Source: Benzoatithermus flavus
Lineage (GTDB): Bacteria; Pseudomonadota; Alphaproteobacteria; Geminicoccales; Geminicoccaceae
Assembly: GCF_037908215.1 (NCBI RefSeq)
Contig: NZ_JBBLZC010000003.1
Location: forward strand, 200,785-264,784
Direction of reading: 5' to 3'
DNA: 64,000 bases
Numbering within the stretch: the stretch's first letter is position 1; each line of letters begins with the position of its first letter. The position numbers and the translations under genes were made by a program. Under the pieces are notes generated by a model, which ran no database searches, was not told the DNA's origin, and was given only the letters and a program-made list of their open reading frames with translations. This document shows, piece after piece, positions 1 to 10,018 of the stretch.

Positions 1-36
1 GGTGGCCCGCTGATCCAGCCCGTACCGGCCGCCCGC

Positions 37-810
37 GTGACCGACCCGGTTCCGGCAGACCTCGACGCCCGCCCGCCCGCGAGCATCGCGGCGGGAGCGC
101 CCGACGGCCGCCAGCTCGTGCTCGACCTGCCGCATCCCGTGGGCGAAGGGCTCGCCGACTTCCTCCCGGCCCCGTCGAACCGGGCAGCGCTCGACGCCGT
201 GCTGCGCTGGCCCGCTTGGCCGGCGCCGGCCTGCCTGCTCGTGGGCCCGCCCGGCAGCGGCAAGACCCACCTCGCCAAGATCTGGGCCGAACGCGCGGGC
301 GCCGTCGTGCTGCAGGGCCGCGAGCTCTGGGAGCCGGCCGAGCCGCTCCGGCGTTTGGGCGACGCTCGCGCCTGCGTCGTCGACGAGGCCGAGGACCTCG
401 CCGACGAGGCGCTCCTGTTCCATCTCTACAACCGCATTGTCGAGCGGCGGGGCAGCCTCCTGCTCACGGCCGGCCGACCGGTAGCGGCCTGGGGCTTGGC
501 ACTTCCCGACCTCCGCTCGCGCCTGCTCACCGCCTGGACCGTCCGGATCGAGCCGCCCGACGACCAGCTTCTGGCAGCGCTCCTGGTCAAGCAGTTCGCC
601 GACCGTCAGCTCAAGGTCGACGGCGAGGTCGTCGCCTTCCTCGTCAACCGGATCGAGCGCTCCTTCGCCGCCGCCCGGACCGTGGTGCGTGCGCTCGATC
701 GCGCCTCGCTGCGCGCCCGCCGGCCCGTCACCATGCCGCTCGCACGGCTCGTCCTCGAGGAGCTCGAGCAGCAGCAGATCGAGCAGCAAACCGAACAGGG
801 AAACCGTTGA
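37..810 (+). CDS. hdaA: DnaA-family regulator of replication initiation (Hda/HdaA type)
   Basis: A 257-residue DnaA-like AAA+ protein without the C-terminal DNA-binding domain IV, as expected for Hda. A Walker A motif (GPPGSGKTHLA, about residues 69-79) and an acidic Walker B-like stretch (CVVDEAED) are visible. Hda proteins bind the beta clamp and stimulate ATP hydrolysis on DnaA after initiation; the N-terminal stretch QLVLDLPHP resembles the clamp-binding peptide. The start is a GTG at position 37, close to the window edge, so a longer start cannot be excluded. The stop overlaps the next ATG (TGATG), suggesting translational coupling with the downstream reductase gene. Confidence 0.85.
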   Translation: MTDPVPADLDARPPASIAAGAPDGRQLVLDLPHPVGEGLADFLPAPSNRAALDAVLRWPAWPAPACLLVGPPGSGKTHLAKIWAERAGAVVLQGRELWEPAEPLRRLGDARACVVDEAEDLADEALLFHLYNRIVERRGSLLLTAGRPVAAWGLALPDLRSRLLTAWTVRIEPPDDQLLAALLVKQFADRQLKVDGEVVAFLVNRIERSFAAARTVVRALDRASLRARRPVTMPLARLVLEELEQQQIEQQTEQGNR

Positions 811-1589
811 TGGATCTCGGCATCAAAGGCAGGAAGGCCATCGTCTGCGCCGCGAGCAAGGGTCTCGGCCGCGCCTGCGCCATGGCGCTGGCCGAGAACG
901 GCGTGGACCTCGTCGTCAACGCGCGCGGGCAGGAGGCTCTGGAGGCGACCGCGGCGGCGATCCGGCAGGCGACCGGCGCGAGCGTCACGGCGGTCGCGGC
1001 CGACATCACCACACCCGAAGGGCGGGCCGCGGTGCTGGCCGCATGCCCCGCACCCGACATCCTGGTCAACAACGCCGGCGGGCCGCCGCCCGGCGATTTT
1101 CGCGACTGGGGCGAGGCGGAATGGATCGCAGCGCTCCGCGCCAACATGCTGACCCCGATCGAGCTGATCAAGGCGGTGGTCGACGGCATGGGCGAGCGTG
1201 GCTTCGGCCGGATCGTCAACATCACCTCCAGCGCCGTGAAGGCGCCGATTGCCGAACTCGGCCTCTCCAACGGTGCTCGCGCCGGGCTCACGGGCTTCGT
1301 GGCCGGGCTCGCCCGCGCGGTGGCGGGAAAGGGGGTCACGATCAACAACATCCTGCCGGGCCGGTTCGCGACCGACCGGCTCATGAGCAATTTCGCCGCG
1401 AACGCCAGGAAGCGCGGCGTTCCCGTCGAGGAGGTCGCGCGCGCGGCGCGAACCGCCATCCCGGCCGGCCGGTTCGGCGAGCCCGAGGAGTTCGGCCAGC
1501 TCTGTGCTTTCATCTGCTCGCGCCACGCCGGCTACATCACCGGGCAGAATCTCCTGATCGACGGCGGCGCCTTCCCGGGCACGCTGTGA
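810..1589 (+). CDS. SDR-family oxidoreductase with atypical active site
   Basis: A 259-residue short-chain dehydrogenase/reductase, like 3-oxoacyl-ACP reductases. The cofactor-binding glycine motif (AASKGLGRA, residues 13-21) and NNAGG are present, as is the catalytic serine region NITSS. The usual YxxxK is absent: the equivalent segment reads GLSNGARAGL, with Ser and Arg at the Tyr/Lys spacing. This occurs in a recognised SDR subgroup, but the reaction is unknown to me. The ATG overlaps the hdaA stop by one base, and anmK follows after 7 nt, so the three genes probably form one operon. Confidence 0.8.
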   Translation: MDLGIKGRKAIVCAASKGLGRACAMALAENGVDLVVNARGQEALEATAAAIRQATGASVTAVAADITTPEGRAAVLAACPAPDILVNNAGGPPPGDFRDWGEAEWIAALRANMLTPIELIKAVVDGMGERGFGRIVNITSSAVKAPIAELGLSNGARAGLTGFVAGLARAVAGKGVTINNILPGRFATDRLMSNFAANARKRGVPVEEVARAARTAIPAGRFGEPEEFGQLCAFICSRHAGYITGQNLLIDGGAFPGTL

Positions 1590-1596
1590 GGCCGGC

Positions 1597-2724
1597 ATGA
1601 CGACGGAGCGGATCGTCGCCGGCCTGATGAGCGGCACGTCGATGGACGGCATCGACGTCGCGATCTGCCGCATACCGCGCGGCGAGCCCCGCTCGGTGGC
1701 CCTCCTGGGTGCCCGCACCGTGCCCTGGCCCGAGCCCCTGGCCGAGCGGCTGCGCCGGGCGCACCTCGCCGATGCGGCGGAGCTGGCCCGCCTCGACCGG
1801 CTCGTGGGCGAGGCCTTCGCCGAGGCCGCGGCCGGGCTCGCCGACGAGCTGGGTGTCACGGTCGATCTCGCCGGCAGCCACGGCCAGACCGTCTACCACG
1901 AGCACCGGGCCACCACGCTCCAGATCGGCGAGGCCGCGTTCATCGCGGCACGCCTGCTTTGCCCGGTCGTGAGCGACTTCCGGCGGAACGACATCGCCGT
2001 CGGCGGCTGCGGGGCGCCGCTGGTGCCCATCGTCGACCGCTGGCTTCTCGCCCGCCCCCGCGAGGCCGTGCTCGCGGTCAATATCGGCGGCATCTCCAAC
2101 CTCTCGGCCGTTCCGCCGCGCGAGGAGACGCGAGCGCCGGTCATGGGCTTCGACTGCGGCCCCGGCAACATGATTCTGGACGAGCTCGCGCGCCGTCGGA
2201 CCGGCGGGGCGATGGACTGCGACCGTGACGGCCGGTTCGCCGCCGCCGGGCGGGTCGATCCGGATCTGCTCGCCCGGCTTCTCGCCGACCCGATCCTCTC
2301 GCAGCCGCCTCCGCGCTCGTTCGGCCGCGAACAGTACGGGGCCACCTTCGTCGACCGGCTCCTCGCCGAACGGCAGCCCGCCACGGATGCCGACTGGTGC
2401 GATCTGTTCGCGACCCTGACCGAGCTCACCGCCCGTGCGATCGCCGATTCGTACGCGCGCTGGGTGGCGCAATGCTGTCCGGTAGCCGAGGTCGTGATCG
2501 CGGGCGGCGGTGCGCGCAACCCGGAAGTCATGCGCCGGCTCGCCGCCGCCATGGCGCCGATTCCGGTCGTGACCAGCGACAGTCGCGGACTCTCGGCCGA
2601 CTTCAAGGAAGCCGTCGCCTTCGCGCTCCTGGCCTCGGCCCGCGTCGACGGGATTCCGGCCAACCTCCCCGAGGTGACGGGCGCCCGCCGCCGCGTGCTC
2701 CTCGGCAAACTCACCGAGCTCTGA
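1597..2724 (+). CDS. anmK: Anhydro-N-acetylmuramic acid kinase
   Basis: A 375-residue protein of normal AnmK length. The N-terminal phosphate-binding motif GLMSGTSMDGID (residues 8-19) is diagnostic, and GCGAPLVPIVD, NIGGISN and the GFDCGPGNMILD region also fit. AnmK phosphorylates and opens 1,6-anhydro-MurNAc from peptidoglycan turnover, giving MurNAc-6-phosphate in the cytoplasm. It starts 7 nt after the SDR gene. No murQ or other recycling gene is adjacent. Confidence 0.95.
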   Translation: MTTERIVAGLMSGTSMDGIDVAICRIPRGEPRSVALLGARTVPWPEPLAERLRRAHLADAAELARLDRLVGEAFAEAAAGLADELGVTVDLAGSHGQTVYHEHRATTLQIGEAAFIAARLLCPVVSDFRRNDIAVGGCGAPLVPIVDRWLLARPREAVLAVNIGGISNLSAVPPREETRAPVMGFDCGPGNMILDELARRRTGGAMDCDRDGRFAAAGRVDPDLLARLLADPILSQPPPRSFGREQYGATFVDRLLAERQPATDADWCDLFATLTELTARAIADSYARWVAQCCPVAEVVIAGGGARNPEVMRRLAAAMAPIPVVTSDSRGLSADFKEAVAFALLASARVDGIPANLPEVTGARRRVLLGKLTEL

Positions 2725-2802
2725 CCCGTCCTGGCATCGTTCATCGAATGCTAACGCTTGCTCACCATAGTGCGGGCAACGCGAGTTCGCGTGGAGCCTT
2801 GG

Positions 2803-3855
2803 ATGAGCAAGCTGCGCTGCTGCGCGCGTCACGGCGGATGGTTCATCGTGCTGGCGCTGGCCCTGATATTGTCGGGCTGCGCCACCTCGAACGGGCCGGT
2901 CCTGCCTGCGACCACGGGCGGCCTCGGCGGGCCGGAGGCGGCCTCCTCGCGGGCCATGAGCCTGGTCAGGCTCGGCGAGACCGCGCTGCGGACCGGAGAG
3001 AGCACGTCGGCGGCCCAGCTCTTCGAGCAGGCGCTCGTGACGGACGGCCGCAACCTCGCGGCGGCGCTGGGGCTCGGCCGGGCGCTCCTCCTGCTCGACC
3101 GGCCGCTCGATGCCGGCCGTGCGTTCGAGCGGGCGCTCGCGATCGATTCCACCGCCGCTGCTGCTCACTACGGCTATGCTCGCGCAATGATGGCGCAGCG
3201 CCGGCCGGAGATGGCAGTCGAGCATCTGCGGGCCATTCTGGAGCGCCAGCCGGACGATGCCTCCGCGCTCAACGCACTGGGCGTCGCCTACGATCTCGAG
3301 GGCCGGCACGATCTCGCCGCCGAAAGCTACCGCAAGGGTCTCACCGTGGCGCCGGCCTCGGTGCCGCTGCGGAACAATCTCGGCCTGTCGCTCGTCCTGC
3401 AGGGCCGGTTCGACGAGGCGCTGGCGATCCTGAAGCCGCTCGCCGACGGCACCGGCTCCACGCGACGCACGCGCCAGAACCTCGCTCTGGCATTTGGCCT
3501 GATGGGCGACACGACCACGGCCGAGCGTCTCAGCCGCATCGACCTCGGCGAGGAGGAGACCCGCGACAATCTCGCCTACTTCACCGCCGTGCGCGCCCTG
3601 CTCGACACACGGCTGCAGGCCGAAGCGCTGGCGCCGAGGCCGCCCGCGGCAGGCATCCCGGAAGATCTGCAGGAAAAGATGCCAGGGCCTGCCGCCGGCT
3701 CCGTCCCGGGCGCGCCACCGGCGGCGATCTCGGCCATCGACCCGCCTTCCCGAGCGGCATCGGCCCCGGCCGCGCCGGCTGGTACCGAAGCGCTTCGACC
3801 GCCGACCGGGGCGAGGATGATGGGTATGGACGATGGCGGGCCGATGCGCCTTTGA
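2803..3855 (+). CDS. TPR-repeat lipoprotein (TadD-like)
   Basis: A 350-residue protein with a lipoprotein signal: basic MSKLRCCARHGG, a hydrophobic core and the lipobox LSGC (Cys at about residue 26). TPR units fill residues 55-260 (for example RLGETALRTGESTSAAQLFEQAL and ALNALGVAYDLEGRHDLAAESYRKGL), followed by a Pro/Ala-rich tail. Tetratricopeptide lipoproteins of this form include the TadD secretion component, but no other tad genes are present. The frame opens upstream at a TTG (2758); the ATG at 2803 is preferred because it places the signal peptide at the N-terminus. Confidence 0.75.
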   Translation: MSKLRCCARHGGWFIVLALALILSGCATSNGPVLPATTGGLGGPEAASSRAMSLVRLGETALRTGESTSAAQLFEQALVTDGRNLAAALGLGRALLLLDRPLDAGRAFERALAIDSTAAAAHYGYARAMMAQRRPEMAVEHLRAILERQPDDASALNALGVAYDLEGRHDLAAESYRKGLTVAPASVPLRNNLGLSLVLQGRFDEALAILKPLADGTGSTRRTRQNLALAFGLMGDTTTAERLSRIDLGEEETRDNLAYFTAVRALLDTRLQAEALAPRPPAAGIPEDLQEKMPGPAAGSVPGAPPAAISAIDPPSRAASAPAAPAGTEALRPPTGARMMGMDDGGPMRL

Positions 3856-3870
3856 GTGCGCCGAGGGTGC

Positions 3871-4812
3871 TCAGCGCCTCCACGGGCTCCGACGGCCGCC
3901 CGCCCTGGGCACGCTGCCGTAGCGGACCTGCGGCCGGGAGGCTATCGGGCCGACGGCTGCGGCCGGGGCGAAGCCGCCCGGCTCCAGCGCCAGCAGCCGG
4001 CGGATCCGCTCCTCCGTCGGGGGATGGGTGCGGAACAGGCCGTCGATCCCACCCATCCGCAAGGGGTTGACGATGAAGAGATGGGCGCTCGCCGGGTTGT
4101 GCTCGGCCGACGGCATGATGCGGCCGGCCGCGAGCTGCTCGATACGGGCGAGAGCGCTCGCGAGCCAGCGCGGGTCGCCGCAGATCTCGGCCCCGGCCCG
4201 GTCGGCCGAGTATTCGCGGGTGCGCGAGATGGCGAGCTGGACCAGCGTCGCGGCGAGCGGGGCCAGGATCATGATGAGGATCGCCGCGATCGGATTCGGG
4301 CGCTCGTCGTTCTGCGAGCCGCCGAAGAAGAAGGCGAAGTTGGCGAGGAAGCCCACCGCGCCCGCGAGCGTGGCGGCGATCGTCATGGTGAGGGTGTCGC
4401 GGTTCCTGATATGGCCGAGCTCGTGCGCGATGACGCCGGCGAGCTCCTCGCGGCCCAGGCTCTCGAGGAGGCCCCGCGTGACGGCGACGGCGCTGTGCCG
4501 CGGATCGCGACCGGTCGCGAACGCGTTGGGCTGGTCGGTCTCGATCAGGTAGACCGCCGGCGTCGGCAGCCCGGCGCGCCGCGCCAGCTCCTCGACGAGA
4601 CCGTAGAGCTCGGGAGCGCTCGCCCGCGTCACCAAGCGGGCGTCGTGCATGCGCAGGACCATGCGGTCCGAGTTCCACCAGGCGAAGAGGTTCGTGGCGA
4701 GGGCGAAGAGCAGCGCCACGACGAGCCCGCCCCGCCCGCCGAGCAGGAAGCCCACGACCAGGAACAGCGCGGTCATGGCCGCGAGCAGGAGACCGGTGCG
4801 GACCAGGTTCAT
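3871..4812 (-). CDS. htpX: M48 membrane zinc metalloprotease HtpX
   Basis: A 313-residue membrane protease with two N-terminal transmembrane segments (residues 6-45), the zinc motif HELGH (His130, Glu131, His134), another hydrophobic hairpin after it, and a downstream Glu ligand in REYSADRAGA. HtpX degrades misfolded inner-membrane proteins and works alongside FtsH. The ATG at 4812 is preferred over the upstream GTG (4830) because GGAAAGG lies about 6 nt before it. It converges on the TPR lipoprotein gene with only 15 nt between the stops. Confidence 0.93.
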   Translation of the reverse strand: MNLVRTGLLLAAMTALFLVVGFLLGGRGGLVVALLFALATNLFAWWNSDRMVLRMHDARLVTRASAPELYGLVEELARRAGLPTPAVYLIETDQPNAFATGRDPRHSAVAVTRGLLESLGREELAGVIAHELGHIRNRDTLTMTIAATLAGAVGFLANFAFFFGGSQNDERPNPIAAILIMILAPLAATLVQLAISRTREYSADRAGAEICGDPRWLASALARIEQLAAGRIMPSAEHNPASAHLFIVNPLRMGGIDGLFRTHPPTEERIRRLLALEPGGFAPAAAVGPIASRPQVRYGSVPRAGGRRSPWRR

Positions 4813-5007
4813 CGCATCCTTTCCCACCACGTGATCGCAAGTGATCCACGAGCATCAGGTATGATGCGAACATGCCGCGGCCAAGTCGGGAGCGAGAGGC
4901 TCGCGTCGCGCTTGCGGCCGGCACGGCACGGCTCCTACAACAGCAGCCCCCAACGAGAACGTGCCAGCACGAACGGCGGACAGCCGGGCGGGGTCGGGAG
5001 AGACGGA

Positions 5008-7344
<2,337 letters not shown>

Positions 7345-7368
7345 GAAACGGGAGGCACGTGGCATCCC

Positions 7369-7382
7369 CGCGATCGCGGGCC
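7369..7382. repeat. 14-bp perfect palindrome after maeB
   Basis: The sequence CCCGCGATCGCGGG lies 25 nt after the maeB stop. It is perfectly self-complementary but has no loop and no following T-run, so it is a weak candidate for a transcript 3-prime end. Confidence 0.3.
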
Positions 7383-7439
7383 GATCTCCCGCGGCACCGG
7401 ACGACGAGGCCCCCGCGGCCGCGCCAGGGAAGGTGCCGT

Positions 7440-7902
7440 CAAAAGGTCAGGCCCGAGCCGCCATCGACGCAGAGCATCCCCGGGTCGTCGCCGGTCAGAC
7501 CGCAGCGGAACAGGTCGCTCGGGAAGCGCTCCCATTCGGCGGTGCTCTCAGCACCGGGCGGCGGATGGCGCTGGCGCCGGTCTTGCGGCCGGTACCACGC
7601 CATCCGGCATCGGCACCCGGTAGCGGCTGGTGGCGGCTGCGCGGCACTGCCAGCTCGATCTCGCTCGGCTCGCTCAGCAGGTGCCGGCGATAGCCGCCGT
7701 TGCGCCGGCCGGCTGCGCCGCGCCGGGCCATCCGCTCCAGGTGCCGGTCGATCGAGTGCGCCATCTGGCTTTCCAGGATGTCGCACGGCACCTCACCGGC
7801 TGCCGAGCGATAGTCCTGGCTCCACTCCAGCCCTTCGATCTGCATTGCCTTCATCATCTCGAACGCAGCCGGTAAGCTGGCAATCGTTACTGCATGTGGC
7901 AT
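7440..7902 (-). pseudogene. Decayed IS256-family transposase (N-terminal part)
   Basis: In the minus-strand frame starting at 7902, the segment YRSAAGEVPCDILESQM, then RHLERMARRGAAGRRNGGY and RRHLLSEPSEIELAVPRSR, matches the N-terminal third of IS256-type transposases as I know them. The frame then loses similarity. A second minus frame resumes with LFRCGLTGDDPGMLCVDGGSGL, which resembles the central region just before a catalytic Asp. The gene is therefore frameshifted and lacks most of the catalytic domain. Ends are approximate and no terminal repeats were recognised. Confidence 0.7.
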
Positions 7903-8002
7903 TGGGGGACGCTCCTGGTGCGGGCTTCAGCAACGCCGCTGGGAGCATCCGCTCTCGGACCTCGACACGAAACCCCGTGCGTCCCCGCCAGGGAGCAGAG
8001 CA

Positions 8003-8031
8003 TTGACGACACGCCCAGGATCGGCTAGTCC
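8003..8031 (+). promoter_or_regulatory. Possible promoter of the tRNA-Thr gene
   Basis: TTGACG (8003-8008) and TAGTCC (8026-8031) are separated by 17 nt and lie about 34-62 nt before the tRNA 5-prime end. The -10 box is weak. An inverted repeat AGGATCGG/CCGATCCT (8017-8024 and 8043-8050) overlaps this region. Confidence 0.35.
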
Positions 8032-8064
8032 CGAGCCCGCCACCGATCCTGGTGGTGCTGGCGC

Positions 8065-8140
8065 GCCGCAGTAGCTCAGTCGGTAGAGCAGCGCATTCGT
8101 AATGCGCGGGTCGGGAGTTCGAGTCTCTCCTGCGGCACCA
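8065..8140 (+). tRNA. tRNA-Thr (anticodon CGU)
   Basis: A complete 76-nt tRNA including an encoded CCA. The seven-base acceptor stem GCCGCAG pairs fully with CTGCGGC (8130-8136), followed by discriminator A and CCA. The anticodon arm GCGCA-TTCGTAA-TGCGC gives anticodon CGU, reading ACG (threonine). The T-arm contains GTTCGAGTC. It is flanked on both sides by decayed insertion sequences. Confidence 0.96.
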
Positions 8141-8282
8141 TATCTTCCAGAGACTTGGCTGCGTTCCGTCTTCTTGGCCTAGAGCCATGTCGTCACCGCG
8201 TGGAAAGTTGCGGCTACGTGGGGTATCAGGGCCTGCCGCCTCCAGCGCCGCCCGCACACGAGCTTGCCCTGCCCGTCGTCCT

Positions 8283-8652
8283 GTCCGGTTGCGAGACCTC
8301 CTCGGCGGCTTCGACGACCATTAGGGCTCGGGGCAGCGTGCAGGGATCGGCGGGCGGCTCGTGGTGGGGACTGGCGGGCCGTTTGCAGCGTCGGAGCCGC
8401 TCGCGGACGACGTTCTCGGCTGATCGTCCCGCCGGGACCCGCTGGCGGCGGGCGTGGCAGGCTTGGTTGCAGCCCTTGAGCAGACGTTCCAGGTCGCGGT
8501 GGCTGTGGATCGTGATGCCCGGCACCTCGCGGATGGTCTCGGTGCTGACCCCGTAGCGCCGGACCAGCATGCCGGTGCGCTCGGGCGAGCGGGCGATCTC
8601 GGCGCGTACGGCGGGCGTGGCACGGGCGTTGGGATGGAGATCGAGAGCAACC
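8283..8652 (-). pseudogene. Internally deleted IS481-family transposase remnant
   Basis: On the minus strand the frame begins with LDLHPNARATPAVRAEIAR, continues to RRYGVSTETIR (the N-terminal helix-turn-helix of IS481-type transposases) and then passes directly into a C-terminal part: DLERLLKGCNQACHARRQRV, VVRERLRR, PPADPCTLPRALMVVEAAEE and VSQPD. The central DDE catalytic region, expected to be roughly 200 residues, is missing, and the frame stays open across the junction. No initiator codon is evident at the expected position. Confidence 0.7.
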
Positions 8653-8662
8653 AGACAGCCCC

Positions 8663-9172
8663 CTAGACCGTGAGATGCTGCTTCACGGCCTTGTAGACCC
8701 GCTTGGGCAGCACCTTCTTCAGATCCTTGATCCGTCCGAAGGGCCGGTGCGCGACGATCTTGCGCGCCCGCTTCTTGCCGATCTTGCGCAAGGACATCAG
8801 CATGTCCGGCGAGGCCCGGTTGAGATCGATCAGTGCTTCGGCCAAGCCCGTGACCGCACCCACAGCGCCGAGCGTGCGCCCGAGCATGCCGGTCTCGGGC
8901 TCGCCCGCGGACTGCTTGGGTGGCTCGCCGCTTCCTGCCGCCTCGCGCCTGATCGCGCGCGCGGCGGCACCGGCAGCACCCGGCAGCCGGTCGCCCGCCA
9001 CGGTTCGAGCCGGCTCCTGCTGCCGGCCGTCGCCATCCGACAGGCCGTCCTGGCATGCACGATGCTCGAAATAGGCGTCGTAGGCCATCGACGCGAGGCC
9101 GATCCCGGCTGCCGCCAGATCGACCGCGGTCCTCAGCCCGCTGCCTTTGCTGCTCTTCTTGCTCTTGCCCAT
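8663..9172 (-). CDS. Helix-hairpin-helix domain protein of unknown function
   Basis: A 169-residue protein with a very basic start (MGKSKKSSKGSG), a short Ala/Gly-rich hydrophobic segment (residues 15-32), a low-complexity middle and a C-terminal ComEA-like helix-hairpin-helix unit (about residues 115-168: IDLNRASPDMLMSLRKIGKK, then ARKIVAHRPF and KDLKKVLPKRVYK). Such units bind DNA non-specifically. It is divergent from the IscA-type gene, with about 160 nt between. There is no clear signal peptide, so the cellular location is uncertain. Confidence 0.65.
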   Translation of the reverse strand: MGKSKKSSKGSGLRTAVDLAAAGIGLASMAYDAYFEHRACQDGLSDGDGRQQEPARTVAGDRLPGAAGAAARAIRREAAGSGEPPKQSAGEPETGMLGRTLGAVGAVTGLAEALIDLNRASPDMLMSLRKIGKKRARKIVAHRPFGRIKDLKKVLPKRVYKAVKQHLTV

Positions 9173-9331
9173 GGCGTTGTCCTTCTCTCGGCAGAGGAAA
9201 CCAGCGGGCGCCGCCCACCGTTCCCCTGCGCGTTCGCGAGGGCTTGTCGGCGTGCGTTTCGTCCCGACATAAGAGGGCAGCGCGGAAGGAGCAGGCTTTC
9301 GCGGACGGTGGATGGTGGAGAGAGAAAAAGG

Positions 9332-9667
9332 ATGGCACGGGCTGCGATCTCCTTGACGCCGGCGGCAGTCGAGCGTGTGCGCTCGCTGCTCGCGACCAGG
9401 GGCGAGGGTGCGCTCGGTCTGAAGCTCGGCGTGAAGCCCTCGGGCTGCTCCGGCTTCAGCTATCGGCTCGACTTCGCGCGCGAGATCGAGCCCGGTGCCG
9501 AGGTCGTCGACGTCGATGGCCTCAAGGTCGTGATCGAGCCCTCGGCACTCATGTACGTGCTCGGCACCGAGCTCGACTTCGTCGAGGACAAGCTCGGCGC
9601 TCAGTTCGTGTTCAGGAACCCGAACGAGAAGGCGCGCTGCGGCTGCGGCGAGAGCTTCTCGGTCTGA
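9332..9667 (+). CDS. IscA/SufA-type iron-sulfur assembly protein
   Basis: A 111-residue A-type carrier with the three expected cysteines: SGCSGFSY near residue 40 and CGCGESF near the C-terminus. A-type proteins hand Fe-S clusters or iron to apo-proteins. The start is supported by a purine-rich AGAGAAAAAGG just upstream. A ferredoxin gene follows after 23 nt, then mnmA, so the genes link cluster assembly with sulfur-dependent tRNA modification. The rest of the isc/suf system is not in the window. Confidence 0.9.
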   Translation: MARAAISLTPAAVERVRSLLATRGEGALGLKLGVKPSGCSGFSYRLDFAREIEPGAEVVDVDGLKVVIEPSALMYVLGTELDFVEDKLGAQFVFRNPNEKARCGCGESFSV

Positions 9668-9690
9668 GGCGGCATAGAGGACGTGCCCGC

Positions 9691-10014
9691 TTGCCTGCCG
9701 TGACCTTCGTGCTGCCCGATGGGCGGCGGCGCAGCTTCGACGTGGCGGAGGGGCTCACCCTGCTCGACGTGGCGCGCCTGCACGACATCGCGATCGAGGG
9801 GGCGTGCGGTGGCTCGATGGCCTGCGCCACCTGCCATGTCGTGGTGGACGAGGCGTTCTGGGACCTCCTGCCCGAGCCTGCGCCGGAGGAGGAGGACATG
9901 CTGGATCTCGCCCCCGAGCTTGAGGCCACCTCGCGCCTGGGCTGCCAGATCAGGATGACGCAGGCCCTCGACGGTCTCGTCGTCCGTGTCCCGCGCACGA
10001 CGCTTCTGGAGTAG
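9691..10014 (+). CDS. 2Fe-2S ferredoxin, adrenodoxin type
   Basis: A 107-residue ferredoxin with the cluster ligands in ACGGSMACATCHV (C-x5-C-x2-C) and a fourth cysteine in RLGCQI. This spacing is typical of the isc-type/vertebrate-like ferredoxins that donate electrons during Fe-S assembly or to oxygenases. No ATG is available: TTG at 9691 gives MPAVTFVLPDG, matching family starts; GTG at 9700 is the alternative. The following mnmA start lies 5 nt after the stop. Confidence 0.9.
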   Translation: MPAVTFVLPDGRRRSFDVAEGLTLLDVARLHDIAIEGACGGSMACATCHVVVDEAFWDLLPEPAPEEEDMLDLAPELEATSRLGCQIRMTQALDGLVVRVPRTTLLE

Positions 10015-10018
10015 GCCC

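Noticed and set aside
4860..4865. TATGAT as a -10 box for maeB
   Set aside because: No convincing -35 box lies 15-19 nt upstream, and the distance to the start codon is about 140 nt.
7793..8257. Minus-strand frame of 154 residues containing RRRDSNSRPAHYE
   Set aside because: This is the well-known false protein produced by reading across a tRNA gene in antisense; the tRNA-Thr at 8065-8140 explains it.
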